Shown here: positions 55,152 through 64,000 of the stretch, in pieces
Layout of the letters: the number at the start of each line of letters is the position of its first letter
Numbering within the stretch: the first letter of the stretch is position 1
Source: CAWBOY01 sp963790585
Lineage (GTDB): Bacteria; Planctomycetota; Planctomycetia; Gemmatales; Gemmataceae
DNA: 64,000 bases
Direction: 5' to 3'
Assembly (NCBI GenBank): GCA_963790585.1
Contig: CAWBOY010000004.1
Location: 992,001 to 1,056,000 of the forward strand
Translations under genes and position numbers: made by a program
The notes under the pieces: model-generated
Database searches by the model: none
What the model was told of the DNA's origin: nothing
What the model saw: only the letters and a program-made list of their open reading frames with translations

Positions 55152-56053
55152 ATGAAGCGCTTACTGTCGAATCTGCTGGCCTGGTGCAAGGCTTCCCCTC
55201 GACCACCACCCCGTCCCGTAAGCGTTTCGTTTCCCTCGGGGTCGAGTTTCTCGAAGACCGTGCGCTCATGTCGGCCGGGCCGCTGGCGGGTAACGCCTAC
55301 CTGTACATCAACACGGCCCACTCCCAGACTGCGTGTTTCGAGAAGGGCACGACCCCCACGACAAGGGCGGATGGCAGCGTAATTTCTGGGACACTGGCGT
55401 ATGACTCCGACCTGTACGTAAACTCGGCCCTGAGCCTCCGAAATTGGTGTCAGGCCGGCGACCTGGCCTGGTTCAATCCTGACGGCAGTGCTGCTGGTGC
55501 AACGCTGGCGGTCGAGACCTACGAATCCATCAACACCACCCACACCCTGGCTATGTGGTGCGAAGCACAGACGCTCGTCGGCTTCAATTCTGACGGCAGC
55601 GTCTGGCATGGGACGCCGGTGGTGAACACCTACGAGTACATCAACACCGCCCACACCCTGGGCGCGTGGTTCCAGGCCGGCCAGGGCATCAATTTCTATT
55701 CAACAGGCAATGTCTACTCAGGGGTCCTGGCGAACAACGCCTACGAGTATGTCAACACGGCCCACACCCTGACTGCAGGGTTCCAGGCGGGCGGCAACGT
55801 CATCTTCAACACGGACGGCAGTGTCCATTCTGGGTTCCTGGCGAACAACGCCTACGAGTACATCAACACGGCCCACTCCTTAACTACAGAGTTCCGAGCC
55901 GGCGACGTCATCGAATTCAATACCGACGGCAGTGTCAATTCCGGGACACTGGCGAATACCGTCTATGAATACACAAACACGGCCCACACTCAGACCGGGT
56001 TGTTCGGTGCCGGCACGCCTGTCGCTTTTCGGTCCGACGGCAGCGTCTTGTAA
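55152..56053 (+). CDS. repeat-rich exported surface protein, N-terminal frameshift
   Basis: The start KRLLSNLLAWCK at 55152 has AAGGA upstream. One base is missing near 55188, after which the main frame continues FPSTTTPSRKRFVSLGVEFLEDRALMS. The GVEFLEDRALMS motif is the N-terminal signature of large exported planctomycete proteins. The rest is about six to seven tandem units of 36-37 residues with a consensus like NAYEYINTAHTLTAGFQAG, then IFNTDGSVHSGFLA. The units are beta-strand-like and similar enough at DNA level to suggest recent expansion. A role at the cell surface is likely; ligand unknown. The frame from TTG at 55133 is the alternative reading. Confidence 0.75.
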
Positions 56054-56390
56054 TGCCACGGAATCTTCCGGGCCATCTTCGTCTATTTCGACATACGGAA
56101 CGTCTGGGTCAGCAATGCAATACAGATGGGAGAGTGAGCGGATGGCCGGGACACGCGGTTTGTTGACACCGTCCAGTACGTAAGGGCGATGGGCTCGGGC
56201 CACGTCGCAAGCGCAGGGGGAATCTTGCCACCGTCGCGAACCAATCATCCCGGCATTTCGCGATAGACGCGCTCGAATTCTGATGCGCGGCGACGGAAGG
56301 CTTGCAATTGGCGGGGATCGAATTGGCCGGGTGCGTTTTCGAGGGTCATCTCCAACGTTGCCGTATGGCTAACTCCGGGTCTCAAGGATC
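56054..56390. other. intergenic region, no gene recognised
   Basis: Nothing coding is supported. Sequence from 56390 turns into an HTH-gene fossil. Confidence 0.35.
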
Positions 56391-56399
56391 GGCGGGGAA

Positions 56400-56505
56400 G
56401 AAAAGGGGGCGTGCGGCCGTGATTCTCCGCGATCTACAGCCGATTGCGGCTGTCACAAAGTGGTCCAAACAACGCCAAATTTGGGCCACTTTTCGACGGT
56501 TTTAG
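56400..56505 (+). pseudogene. HTH-gene fossil 2
   Basis: This matches the 3' end of the HTH gene of copy 1 (GTGCGGCCGTGATTCTCCGC and on through TGGTCCAAACAACGCCA to TTTTCGACGGTTTT). It continues into the right-end sequence with GTGACAAACGGGG and motif (d). Confidence 0.7.
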
Positions 56506-56552
56506 GCCGGTTGCGTGACAAACGGGGTCAAAATGGCACTTTCGGGCTGCGG

Positions 56553-56568
56553 TTTCTCATAATTAGGG
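56553..56568 (+). repeat. right-end motif of recombinase element (d)
   Basis: TTTCTCATAATTAGGG, following GTGACAAACGGGGTCAAAATGGCAC exactly as at the end of copy 1. Confidence 0.65.
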
Positions 56569-56689
56569 GTTCGACAGCGGCGGCATGAGGAGAGCGGTCG
56601 GACAAGCGGAAATGGCGTATTTTGTGGGGAAACGATCGACCGCATGGCTATCGTGGCCACCATCCGGTCTGGGCCCAAAAGGCGTTTTG

Positions 56690-56734
56690 TCACGTTTTGT
56701 CACGTTTTGTCACGTTTTTGGGCAGTTTTTTCTC
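56690..56734 (+). repeat. right-end motif (e) with triple TGTCACGTTT repeat
   Basis: Three direct copies of TTTTGTCACG in a row, then TTTTCTCATAAATTGGG (56719-56734), a one-base-longer variant of the right-end motif. Confidence 0.6.
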
Positions 56735-56879
56735 ATAAATTGGGCGTATGGGGGGCGTAGGGCGGGGAAAGAGACATGGTCGGATTTGTCCGAAGCAGTG
56801 ATTTTGCCCAAGGTAGGGGCTCCTCCGACCGTCGATGGCTGGATCGTCACGTCGGCCTGGGGCATTGATGACCGCGACG

Positions 56880-57115
56880 GGGAGGAGGCTGGGTGTCGCA
56901 GGCCGTTTCGGTGCGGCCTGACGATCACGCTCGCCGCCGACCTTCCTCCAGGAGTAGAAGAATGGCTCCTTGAGTTGGTGCTTGCGGCTATACTCGCGGA
57001 TAGTCAAGCCACTCTCATCCTGCTGCGCCAGGTGTCGCCGCCGGAACTGCTCAAGTTCGATGCTACGTTGATGCCGAGGAATAGGAGGTCTCCAAAAAGC
57101 AATATCTCCAGGCAA
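56880..57115 (-). pseudogene. IS66 TnpA fragment
   Basis: The minus-strand frame contains FRRRHLAQQDESGLTIREYS, RKHQLKEPFFYSWRKV and PATPSLLPVAVINAP, the helix-turn-helix and linker of an IS66 TnpA protein. Upstream the frame is not TnpA-like, and downstream (after DPAID) it diverges, so both ends are lost. No tnpB or tnpC follows. It belongs to a different IS66 subgroup than the element at 3-5.8 kb. Confidence 0.65.
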
Positions 57116-57220
57116 ACAATGCTGGGAAGGACGCCGTTTTCCGGACGATTATATATCCTGCAGGGTTGGTCGCCGGACCTGGAAGGATCCTCGGAGAAGG
57201 AGCAATCCATCCCCAACGTG

Positions 57221-58543
57221 TCAGAGGGGCACCAGGGCCGCTTCCCAGATGGCGTGCGCAACTTCCGGCTTGTCGATGTCGCTGTGGGCACCCGAGAAGC
57301 CTGAACCATTGCGGATGAACTGATCGCCTGCCAGGTTGTACACTTTGCCGGCTTCAAATCCATACGATCCCTCCAGAGTAAGCATATCTCCTCCTACCAG
57401 AATAGGTCCAACACCCTGGATGCCGAACTTGCCTACACCGCCATACTTGGGGAGATTGAACGGATCAAAGACGACTTGACCGGCTACACCAGCTGCAAGC
57501 GGATACCAACGGCCAACCGCAGTGTCGAATCTGGACTGGGTGGTCACAACGGGTCCACGTACCCGATGCGCGGCGACCACATTGCGGAAGTACCCCGGAG
57601 CTCCGCTCGCCTTGGGGATCGCGTCACAAAAGGACCACAACGATAGTGCCCCTTGCACTAGCGCCAGGGAGTCGACGGGACGGGTGGCCCCGCCACTGCC
57701 ATTGGGGCCATTGAGCATGGCGGAAACGACGATGCAGCCGAAGCTATGGCCCATGAGGTGAAACCGCACATCTCGGACGCCCGCTGCTTGTTGAAGAGAA
57801 GACAGGAGAAGGTTGCCACTGCCTTCACCAATTTGCCGTGCTCGGTCTTTCATTTTCCAGAAGGAAAGACTGCGTAACGGGGAGAGGATGTCGTCCCGGC
57901 TTGGCAGCGAGAGGCCGAAGCTAGGCGTCGCGCCTGGCTTCATTTCGCGGGTAGCCTGAAAGACCTTTTGCGGATTGAACGGCTCTCGGTCGGCACCTGG
58001 AGGAGCATCGACCCCACCGCTACCCATGCCGGACTCTCGGTCGAGGGTGTTGTAAGCAGCCTTCACTTCGGGGGGCAATTCGTTAGACGTAGGGAGGGCT
58101 GTCGCGGCGGCGAAGATGGTCTCGAGGGCCGACCGGGTCGTTGGAGTGTCGCCGAGGCGGCGAGCATAGGAATCCACGCTGTCGCCAGCACCGGGGGAAA
58201 AGCTAGCCGCTTCTACAATTTGCTCATTGCCCCAGGGCAGGCTGGGCCAATGAAAGCCGACGAGAAGGGAACGGAAGTTCTTCCGCACTGTCGACGTTCG
58301 CTCGATGTCCGCGCTACAACGCGCCATAGCACCGATCCAGCGGCAATATTGGTCGTGCGCGGCGGGGACATCGCCTTGCCAACCGTGACTCATGAGGAAG
58401 ACGTCCGTGACGGGTTCGTTGGCTAACTCCTGGCCGGCTACTTGGCTGGCGAGTGTTCCGCCCTCGGATTGCTCCCGGCCGGCAGCGTCGAAGGCAATGA
58501 GATGATACTTCAAGGTCGTGCCGGGCACGCGTTCGATAGTCAT
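57221..58543 (-). CDS. lipase-like alpha/beta hydrolase
   Basis: A protein of about 440 residues. The N-terminal part has DVFLMSHGWQGDVPAAHDQY (oxyanion region). The nucleophile elbow is RFHLMGHSFGCIVVSAML with the serine in GHSFG, and a C-terminal histidine lies in GFSGAHSDIDKPEVAHAIW. No signal peptide is seen, so it is probably cytoplasmic. The start at 58543 has GAGG 9-12 bases upstream; a longer frame runs to 58618. It lies 72 bp after the giant STAND/repeat gene on the same strand, so the two are probably one operon, with the hydrolase as a candidate effector. Confidence 0.82.
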   Translation of the reverse strand: MTIERVPGTTLKYHLIAFDAAGREQSEGGTLASQVAGQELANEPVTDVFLMSHGWQGDVPAAHDQYCRWIGAMARCSADIERTSTVRKNFRSLLVGFHWPSLPWGNEQIVEAASFSPGAGDSVDSYARRLGDTPTTRSALETIFAAATALPTSNELPPEVKAAYNTLDRESGMGSGGVDAPPGADREPFNPQKVFQATREMKPGATPSFGLSLPSRDDILSPLRSLSFWKMKDRARQIGEGSGNLLLSSLQQAAGVRDVRFHLMGHSFGCIVVSAMLNGPNGSGGATRPVDSLALVQGALSLWSFCDAIPKASGAPGYFRNVVAAHRVRGPVVTTQSRFDTAVGRWYPLAAGVAGQVVFDPFNLPKYGGVGKFGIQGVGPILVGGDMLTLEGSYGFEAGKVYNLAGDQFIRNGSGFSGAHSDIDKPEVAHAIWEAALVPL

Positions 58544-58614
58544 CGTTGACATCCTCGTCGGGTGGAAACGGAACATGGAAAAAACTACGCCACGTCGGAG
58601 CCTCCGCGTTCGTT

Positions 58615-61600
58615 TCACGGAACCAGGTTCGCCGGACGGATTGGCGGGGTCAGTAGCTCGGCCGCAAGGTCCGGCCGGTTAGCCTCAATCCAGTCGACCA
58701 TGTCCCAGAGTGTGGCAAATCTCTGGTTGATTTCCGGTTGCAATCCCAGTTGCTGCAACAAGGCTCGTCGTGCTTTACCGACGCAGAGCGGAGATTTGAG
58801 AATGCGTATTATTTCAGTTACCGAGAGTCTGGCTTTGTAGAAATCAAGAGTCTTGATCAGTTCATCCCGGGAATCCGTGGCCATGAGTTCCACGAGGTTT
58901 ATCGTGATGACGAATTTTTGCTCCCTGGACATCTTGTCCACCACCGCTTTTAGCCCTTCAGCCTGGGCATTTAGAACAGAGTTGACTGTAGTTTTCCGCA
59001 TGGCCTTAATAATAATCTCAGCTGCCTGAGCGGCTGGCTTCGACGCCCGCTCCGATAGGGTGACCTGGTCAGCCACTACTATCAACCCCTTGGCCAATGC
59101 ACCCAAGCAAAGAGGGTTCGCGTTGGATTCCCGCATGGCGTGAACGACTTGCTCAGCGATTAATTGGCCCTGGTCTAGGGTCAGCTTCCCAGCCACTATC
59201 TGCAGCCCTTCCAGGAGCATCCCCCTTAGCTCGGATCCCGTGGCAGGATTTCGCAAGCCGTGAACTATCAGTTCAGCGACACGTGGGGCCTGTTTCATGG
59301 TTAGCCTATTCCCCACCGCAACGAATGCGTCCCTGAGTGCAGGACGTGCATCATACAATCCAGGCTTCTGAATGGCCGCGACAATGCGTTCGGCGGCCTG
59401 TTGAGCTTGGTCCGCTGATAATTCGCCCCCCACGGCCTTTAGCCCCTTTGCAAGATAACGCATCGAGTAAGAATCCTCTGTGCTTTCCATTGTCTGGGCG
59501 ATCAGATCGGCAGCCCGTGTGGCCACCCTAGGCCTCTGCACCGCCTCTAATTTGTCGGCCACCACGCTCAAACCGATCCCCAGGATACCCCGCGCACTCT
59601 TGCTCATAGTGGGCACCTCCATAGCCTCGACAATCAGCCAGGCGGCATCCAGTGCCTTGTCAGGCTCCAGCTTGCCTGCGACTACTTGCAGCCCTTCTGC
59701 CATTGCTAGCTGCGCTTCAAGGATCGCAGGCTGCTTCATAGCTTTGACAATCCACACGACGATCAGCGGTGCCTGCGCCTGGCCCAGCTTTTCCGCAACC
59801 GCCTGCATGCCTTCTGAAAGATAAGACAAGAAGGCAACGTTCTTGGTTTCCATCATGCCTTGGATGATTTGCGCGAGGATCAATTCTGTCTGTTCCGCCT
59901 TCAGTCTTTCCGCTAGGCCCCGGAGCCCTTCCACGAGGGCACGCAGTTCATCGTTTACGACTCCTCCGGGGTTCTTGATGGCCTGCACTATCAGTTCGGC
60001 TGCTTGCCCGGCTTGGTCCGGGGTCAACTTGTCCGCCAATGCCTTCATGCCGCTGGCTAGGCTTGCTACGGCGAGCGGATTCACATGGACCGGATTCTTT
60101 GTGACCTCTTTCCTCATGGCCTCAATAATTAGGTCGCCGACCTTTAACGCATGGTCCGGGGTGAGCTTGTCCCTCAGAACTGCCTTCAAGCATTCTGCCA
60201 GATGACCAAGTGTGTTCGTGCTGATCGTGGGTTCGTGCATAGCCTGGATGATTTGTTCCGCGATTGGTTGGGCATGCTGGGGAGCTACCTTGTCTGCCAT
60301 CTCGTTCAGACCCTTCACCGGGCCATCCCAGTAGCCACTACCCGGGGCCTTCTTCATCGCCTGGATGATTAAGCCGACAGCTTCCCTGTATTTCTTCGAC
60401 GCATATTCCGGGTTTTGATTCTTCATCACCGCCGTTAACACGTCCGCCAACGCGAGTATCTTGAAACTATTCGGGTACTCATTCATGGCCTGGGCTTTCA
60501 TGGCCTGGACGATCAGTCCCGCCGCCTTATCAGCCTGGTCCGCAGACAACTTTCCGTCTACTGCCTGGAGCCCTTCCAAGAGAAACGGTCGTTGAGCGGA
60601 TCCCGTCTCAGGATTTCGCAAAGCCTGAATTAACAGTTCAGCGACCTGGCCGGCCCGGTCAATAGTCAGCCTTTTTCCAACAGATTTCAGAGCATTCCTC
60701 AACGCAGACAATTCTTCAGTCATGCCAACCTTCTGCATCGCCCTGACGATCACCTCGGCGACGTGATAAGCTCGATCGGGGGTCAGCTTTTCCGCCAATA
60801 ACTCTAGGCAGTAGCCTTGGCCGACTCGGCTCGAGAGGGTCGCCATAGGAAGCTGTTGGGCTTTGACTATGCTTTCGACAAGCTGCTGAACCTGGTCTTG
60901 AGTTAGGCTGTTTGCCAGCAATGCCTTCATCCCTTTCTCGATACTAAAATTGAAACTACCCGGCTTCTGCATGGCCTGGATGATCTGTTCGGCGATCAGT
61001 TGGGCCTGGTTTCCATGCAGCCTTCCCGCCACCGCCTTAAGCCCCTGGGCCAGGCCACCAATGCACAAAGTATTTGTGGTACTCTCCTGCATGGCCCGGA
61101 CGATCTGCTCGGCGATCGGTTGGGCTTGGTTCGGAGTTAACTTTTCCGCCATTGCCATCAGGCAATCCCCCAGGCGGCTCGCCGAGGTACGAAGGTCGGA
61201 AGTGTTTTTGGCGTGGCGTAGGCCCTCAATGATCTGAGCGGCGGCCAGCGCCGCGACATTCGGCATTTGCTCCGAGGGCATCTTATCCAACATTGCCTTC
61301 AACTCTTCCGCCAGCTGACACAGGCCGTCGGCGTTTGTTGTCGTCTTCGGCATGACCTGAACGATCAGCTCGGCAGCATCTAGGGCACGGATCTTAGGGG
61401 ATAATTCCAGCAGGGAGCTTCTCAACTCAGCCTGAGTGACCGTGTCGTCCTCGCCCTTGAATCGGTTAACGATAAGGGTGGCACACGCGCCTGCGACCAC
61501 AGAATCTTCGGAACGCAACGATGCAATTCCAAGAGCGCAGGCCAGGCGTATATCTCCGTCTGTTTCGTGTTGAAATCTGTCCGCGAACATCTCAAGGGCC

Positions 61601-62323
61601 ATTTTCCTCCTGGTCGAATTGAGACCCACTGTCGCGTGAAGAGCAATCTCAGTTCGCCGTTCCAGCCGCTGGGCTCGTTCGAAATTCTCCACCAGTCTCT
61701 CTACGAATAGCTCTCGAACTCGTTCCTTGTCCTTCAAAGCCGCCAACGTCCACAAGGCATCGACCTCTCCAGGTTCCACTACATGAAGTTTGCGGCCGAT
61801 CGATCGAACCAATTCTGTTGCCAGGGTTTCTTCGACTTCCTTCAGCGCCATGTCGACTTGAGACTTTTCCAACAATGCCCAGGTTGCAAGGCCGATCATG
61901 CCTACGGTTATGACCAGCGACCCCACCACCACGGCTATCCGAATCCGTCTCCGCAATCGCACCTCACTCCTCATGGCCCGGGTAAAGGCTTGCTGAGCTT
62001 GGGTAAGTGTCGGTTGTTGCCCCTTTCGCTCAAGCCAGCTCAGGTAGTCAAGCTGCGTTGCACTGGACGGTAGTCTCTTGCCACGTTGGGCATAGGTCTC
62101 CGCATCCCGCTGGAAGTCCTCACGAAGCTGCCGCTCTGAGATATCGCTGGTTAGCCATTCCTGTAATTTAACCCACCTCTTAATGAGGACCTCATGAGCA
62201 ATGTCCACCTGGCCCCGGCCTAGATCGCTTGAATCACTGCGGATCGTCAACAGTCGCTCTCCCACCAGATGGTCGATCAAATCCCGCGTGACGACAGGAT
62301 CTCCTGACTCCTCCTCCAATTCC
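58615..62323 (-). pseudogene. STAND NTPase / helical-repeat giant protein, N-terminus cut off by IS21
   Basis: About 1235 residues remain. The first about 115 (VTRDLIDHLVGERLLTIRS, VDIAHEVLIKRWVKLQEWL and LDYLSWLERKG) match the winged-helix end of STAND NTPases; the ATPase itself is missing. A membrane helix follows (about 128-150, IAVVVGSLVITVGMIGLATWAL). Then come about 20 units of 38-40 residues with a consensus like KLTPDQAQPIAEQIIQAM, then LAEGLKAVA, which should stack as a HEAT-like solenoid. The frame meets the IS21 end at 62323-62324, so the upstream part was separated by insertion. Such proteins act as sensors in signalling or phage defence. Confidence 0.8.
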
Positions 62324-62430
62324 TGTTGATCGCGTTTTGAAGTGAGGCCATTTTCGCGGCTTGAGATGAGGCCAACAGGAGTTGCCCGGCGAAGCGGGGT
62401 GAGCGTGGCGAGGTCCTATCCTTGGCGCGG

Positions 62431-63243
62431 TTACTTGGCGGACGGCTCTTCGGGGCCGCGATGAACACGATAGGATTTGCCCTTCAATTTCACGATGGTT
62501 GCGCCGTCCACGACGCGATCCAACAACGCCATCGCCAGGGGAGCATCGCCCAGGTATTCGGCCCAGGACTCGAAGTCGATGTTGGTCACCAGCGCCGTGC
62601 TGACCCGTTGGCTCCGCGCGTCGATGATCTTGTACCACAAGCTGGCGGCCTGCGGACACAGGCTGCGTTCAATGCGGTCCAGACCAAATTCGTCGATGAT
62701 TAACAACTCGAAGCGGGCATAGAAGCGTACACGGTCGTGGATCGTTTGGTCGGCCAAGGCCGCAGTCAGATCTTCCAGGAGAGCACCGCTGGTCGTGTAA
62801 AAGACGCGATAGCCCTGCACGCAAGCGGCCTGACCGATGTTCTGAATCAGCCGACTTTTTCCCAAGCCGGATTGGCCGACGAACACCAGGTTCTGACAGC
62901 GGCGGACGAAGTCACAGCCAACCAAGGTTTCAAGTTGCGTCCGTGGGAGCGACGGGTTGAAGCTCCAATCGAAGTCGCTCAGTGGTTTCAGTTCGCGGAA
63001 GTGGGCATCCTTGATGCGTCGTTCGATGCTACGTTGGCGACGCAAGCCCGCCTGGTCGGTGAGCAAACGGTACAGGAACTCCAGATGCGAGCGGCCGCTT
63101 TGCTCGGCGTCGAGTACGACGGCATCGAGCTGTTCGGCAGTCATGGGGACGCGCAGCGTGGCGAAGTCGGCGAGGATCTGCTCACGCAGAGGTGGCGTCG
63201 GTGTTGGTTTCGCTGAACGGTTTTTCTTGGGACGAGGCGTCAT
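62431..63243 (-). CDS. istB: IS21 helper ATPase IstB
   Basis: A 270-residue AAA+ ATPase with Walker A in LVFVGQSGLGKSRLIQNIG, Walker B in LLIIDEFGLD and a sensor region (STALVTNIDFESWAEYLGD). It ends DRVVDGATIVKLKGKSYRVH, typical of IstB. It helps IstA select targets. The start at 63243 has AGGAAG upstream and overlaps the end of istA by about 60 bp; the longer frame to 63459 is spurious. Confidence 0.95.
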   Translation of the reverse strand: MTPRPKKNRSAKPTPTPPLREQILADFATLRVPMTAEQLDAVVLDAEQSGRSHLEFLYRLLTDQAGLRRQRSIERRIKDAHFRELKPLSDFDWSFNPSLPRTQLETLVGCDFVRRCQNLVFVGQSGLGKSRLIQNIGQAACVQGYRVFYTTSGALLEDLTAALADQTIHDRVRFYARFELLIIDEFGLDRIERSLCPQAASLWYKIIDARSQRVSTALVTNIDFESWAEYLGDAPLAMALLDRVVDGATIVKLKGKSYRVHRGPEEPSAK

Positions 63244-64000
63244 TGGCGGCTTCCTCAGGCAAGAGCAAATGCTGATAGTCGCTGGTTGGCCGTGGACCGA
63301 CCGCGTCGGCACGCAACAACGGGTCCAGCGTGTCACGATGCAGATCGGCCAGTTCCTCCAGGAGCGGCTTGGGCTTGGCGGTCGCGGCAAGGATGCGTCG
63401 GATTGCCGCCAAGGAGTAGGCGCCGAAGCGGACGGCACGCTCGAAGGCGGCCTGTACATCTTTGCGTTGGTAGTGGGCTACCACTGCCAACAGTTGCTGG
63501 GCCTGTAGTTTGCCCTGGACTTGCTTGGCGAGCAAGCCGTCGAGGAACTGTACGGCCACCGGCCCCAGTTCCGTGAAGCGTTGCCGTAACAGCAGTTCAC
63601 GCTGGCCGGGGTCGTCGGCGGGATGATGGGTCTTGTTCGACTGGCGAACGCCCGTGTGGGAGCTGGCCACGAGAAGGTGGCGTGCGATCTCCTCCAGACC
63701 GATCGAGTAGATGACGACTTCACTCTCGGTGACGCGTACAGGTAGCACCTGGCCGATGTACGTCCACGGCACGGAGTACAGGTTGAGCCGATGGGTGACG
63801 TAGCCCTCGACGCTCACGTGGCGATAGATGACCTGGGCGGTGTCGAAGTCACAGGTCGGCAGCGTCAGCAAGTGTGGTTGTTCGTGTTGGTGACGCTGGA
63901 GTGGCGTCTCCTTGAAGTCGCGTAGGACACGGATGTCGGCGACGTTGTGCAGCCACCAGGTGGTCACCTCGTTGAGATGCTCGAGGGTGTCGAAGGTGCG
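63182..64000 (-). CDS. istA: IS21 transposase IstA, partial
   Basis: The C-terminal part of the DDE transposase, open to the window edge (first visible residues RTFDTLEHLNEVTTWWLHNVADIR). It contains RVLRDFKETPLQRH, the beta-barrel-like VSVEGYVTHRLNLYSVPWTYIGQ and the helical end AFERAVRFGAYSLAAIRRIL. The catalytic core lies outside the window. It overlaps the istB start. Confidence 0.92.
   Translation of the reverse strand, partial: RTFDTLEHLNEVTTWWLHNVADIRVLRDFKETPLQRHQHEQPHLLTLPTCDFDTAQVIYRHVSVEGYVTHRLNLYSVPWTYIGQVLPVRVTESEVVIYSIGLEEIARHLLVASSHTGVRQSNKTHHPADDPGQRELLLRQRFTELGPVAVQFLDGLLAKQVQGKLQAQQLLAVVAHYQRKDVQAAFERAVRFGAYSLAAIRRILAATAKPKPLLEELADLHRDTLDPLLRADAVGPRPTSDYQHLLLPEEAANDASSQEKPFSETNTDATSA

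Larger units (their letters stand above)
62324..64000 (-). mobile_element. IS21-family element, runs off the window
   Basis: istB and the end of istA lie on the minus strand. The inner end begins TGTTGATCGC at 62324 and contains two related terminal repeats (TTTTGAAGTGAGGCCA at about 62335-62350 and GCTTGAGATGAGGCCA at about 62358-62373), as IS21 elements have. The insertion cuts the STAND gene. The other end lies beyond 64000. Confidence 0.85.

Noticed and set aside
58615..62319. CRISPR-like or DNA-level tandem array in the giant gene
   Set aside because: The 115-120-bp periodicity is at protein level with diverged DNA, so it is a coding solenoid and not a DNA repeat array.

Overview
The window looks like a chromosomal segment of a planctomycete, most likely in or near the Gemmata group. 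Three things suggest this: an ECF sigma factor with a membrane anchor and a long repeat-bearing C-terminal extension, a surface protein with the LEDR-type N-terminal signature of giant planctomycete exported proteins, and wide intergenic spaces crowded with IS66, IS21 and recombinase elements. This is inferred from protein style only; no rRNA or intact tRNA is present.

Layout. (1) 0.2-0.44 kb: a structured double-hairpin repeat beside a tRNA-3'-end-like fragment. (2) 0.68-3.02 kb: copy 1 of a 2.35-kb element encoding a DUF2924 protein, a large serine recombinase and a ParB-like HTH protein, in overlapping ATGA frames. (3) 3.1-5.8 kb: a decayed IS66 element, then a truncated DUF6088 gene with its operator. 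(4) 6.1-33 kb: a long, nearly all minus-strand carbon-storage and fermentation island. It holds a GH13 amylase-like enzyme, SemiSWEET, patatin, a GH63/MGH1 glucosidase, glycogen phosphorylase, DUF2254, LOG, glycerol-1-phosphate dehydrogenase with a HAD phosphatase, GlgX, an AI-2E-type permease, phosphoketolase, a lactate dehydrogenase fragment, pyruvate kinase, lactate dehydrogenase, a BASS transporter and DUF1269. (5) 33-38 kb: RND efflux pump and adaptor. (6) 38.1-41.6 kb: two response regulators and a hybrid ABC-binding/PAS histidine kinase. (7) 41.6-52 kb: an accessory region of small gene modules (MarR and esterases; ECF sigma factor; methyltransferase; HNH-like protein) separated by tRNA-3'-end-like repeats. 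(8) 52.08-54.44 kb: copy 2 of the recombinase element, followed by two HTH fossils and a pile-up of its right-end motif. (9) 55.1-57.1 kb: repeat-rich surface protein and an IS66 tnpA scrap. (10) 57.2-62.3 kb: alpha/beta hydrolase and the C-terminal part of a giant STAND/helical-repeat protein, cut by an IS21 element that runs off the window.

How it works together. GlgP, GlgX and the GH13/GH63 enzymes would release sugars from storage glucans. Phosphoketolase, pyruvate kinase and lactate dehydrogenase would turn sugar phosphates into acetyl-phosphate and lactate. Transporters and small stress-type proteins accompany them. This reads as a reserve-use module, possibly controlled by the nearby two-component system; the regulatory link is inference.

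Caveat. Many otherwise conserved genes carry single-base indels (GH13, GH63 twice, the Gly-rich protein three times, glgP, LOG, glgX, RND, recombinase copy 2, HTH copy 2, surface protein). Several sit in homopolymers. Either the assembly has residual indel errors or the region is decaying; raw reads would decide.
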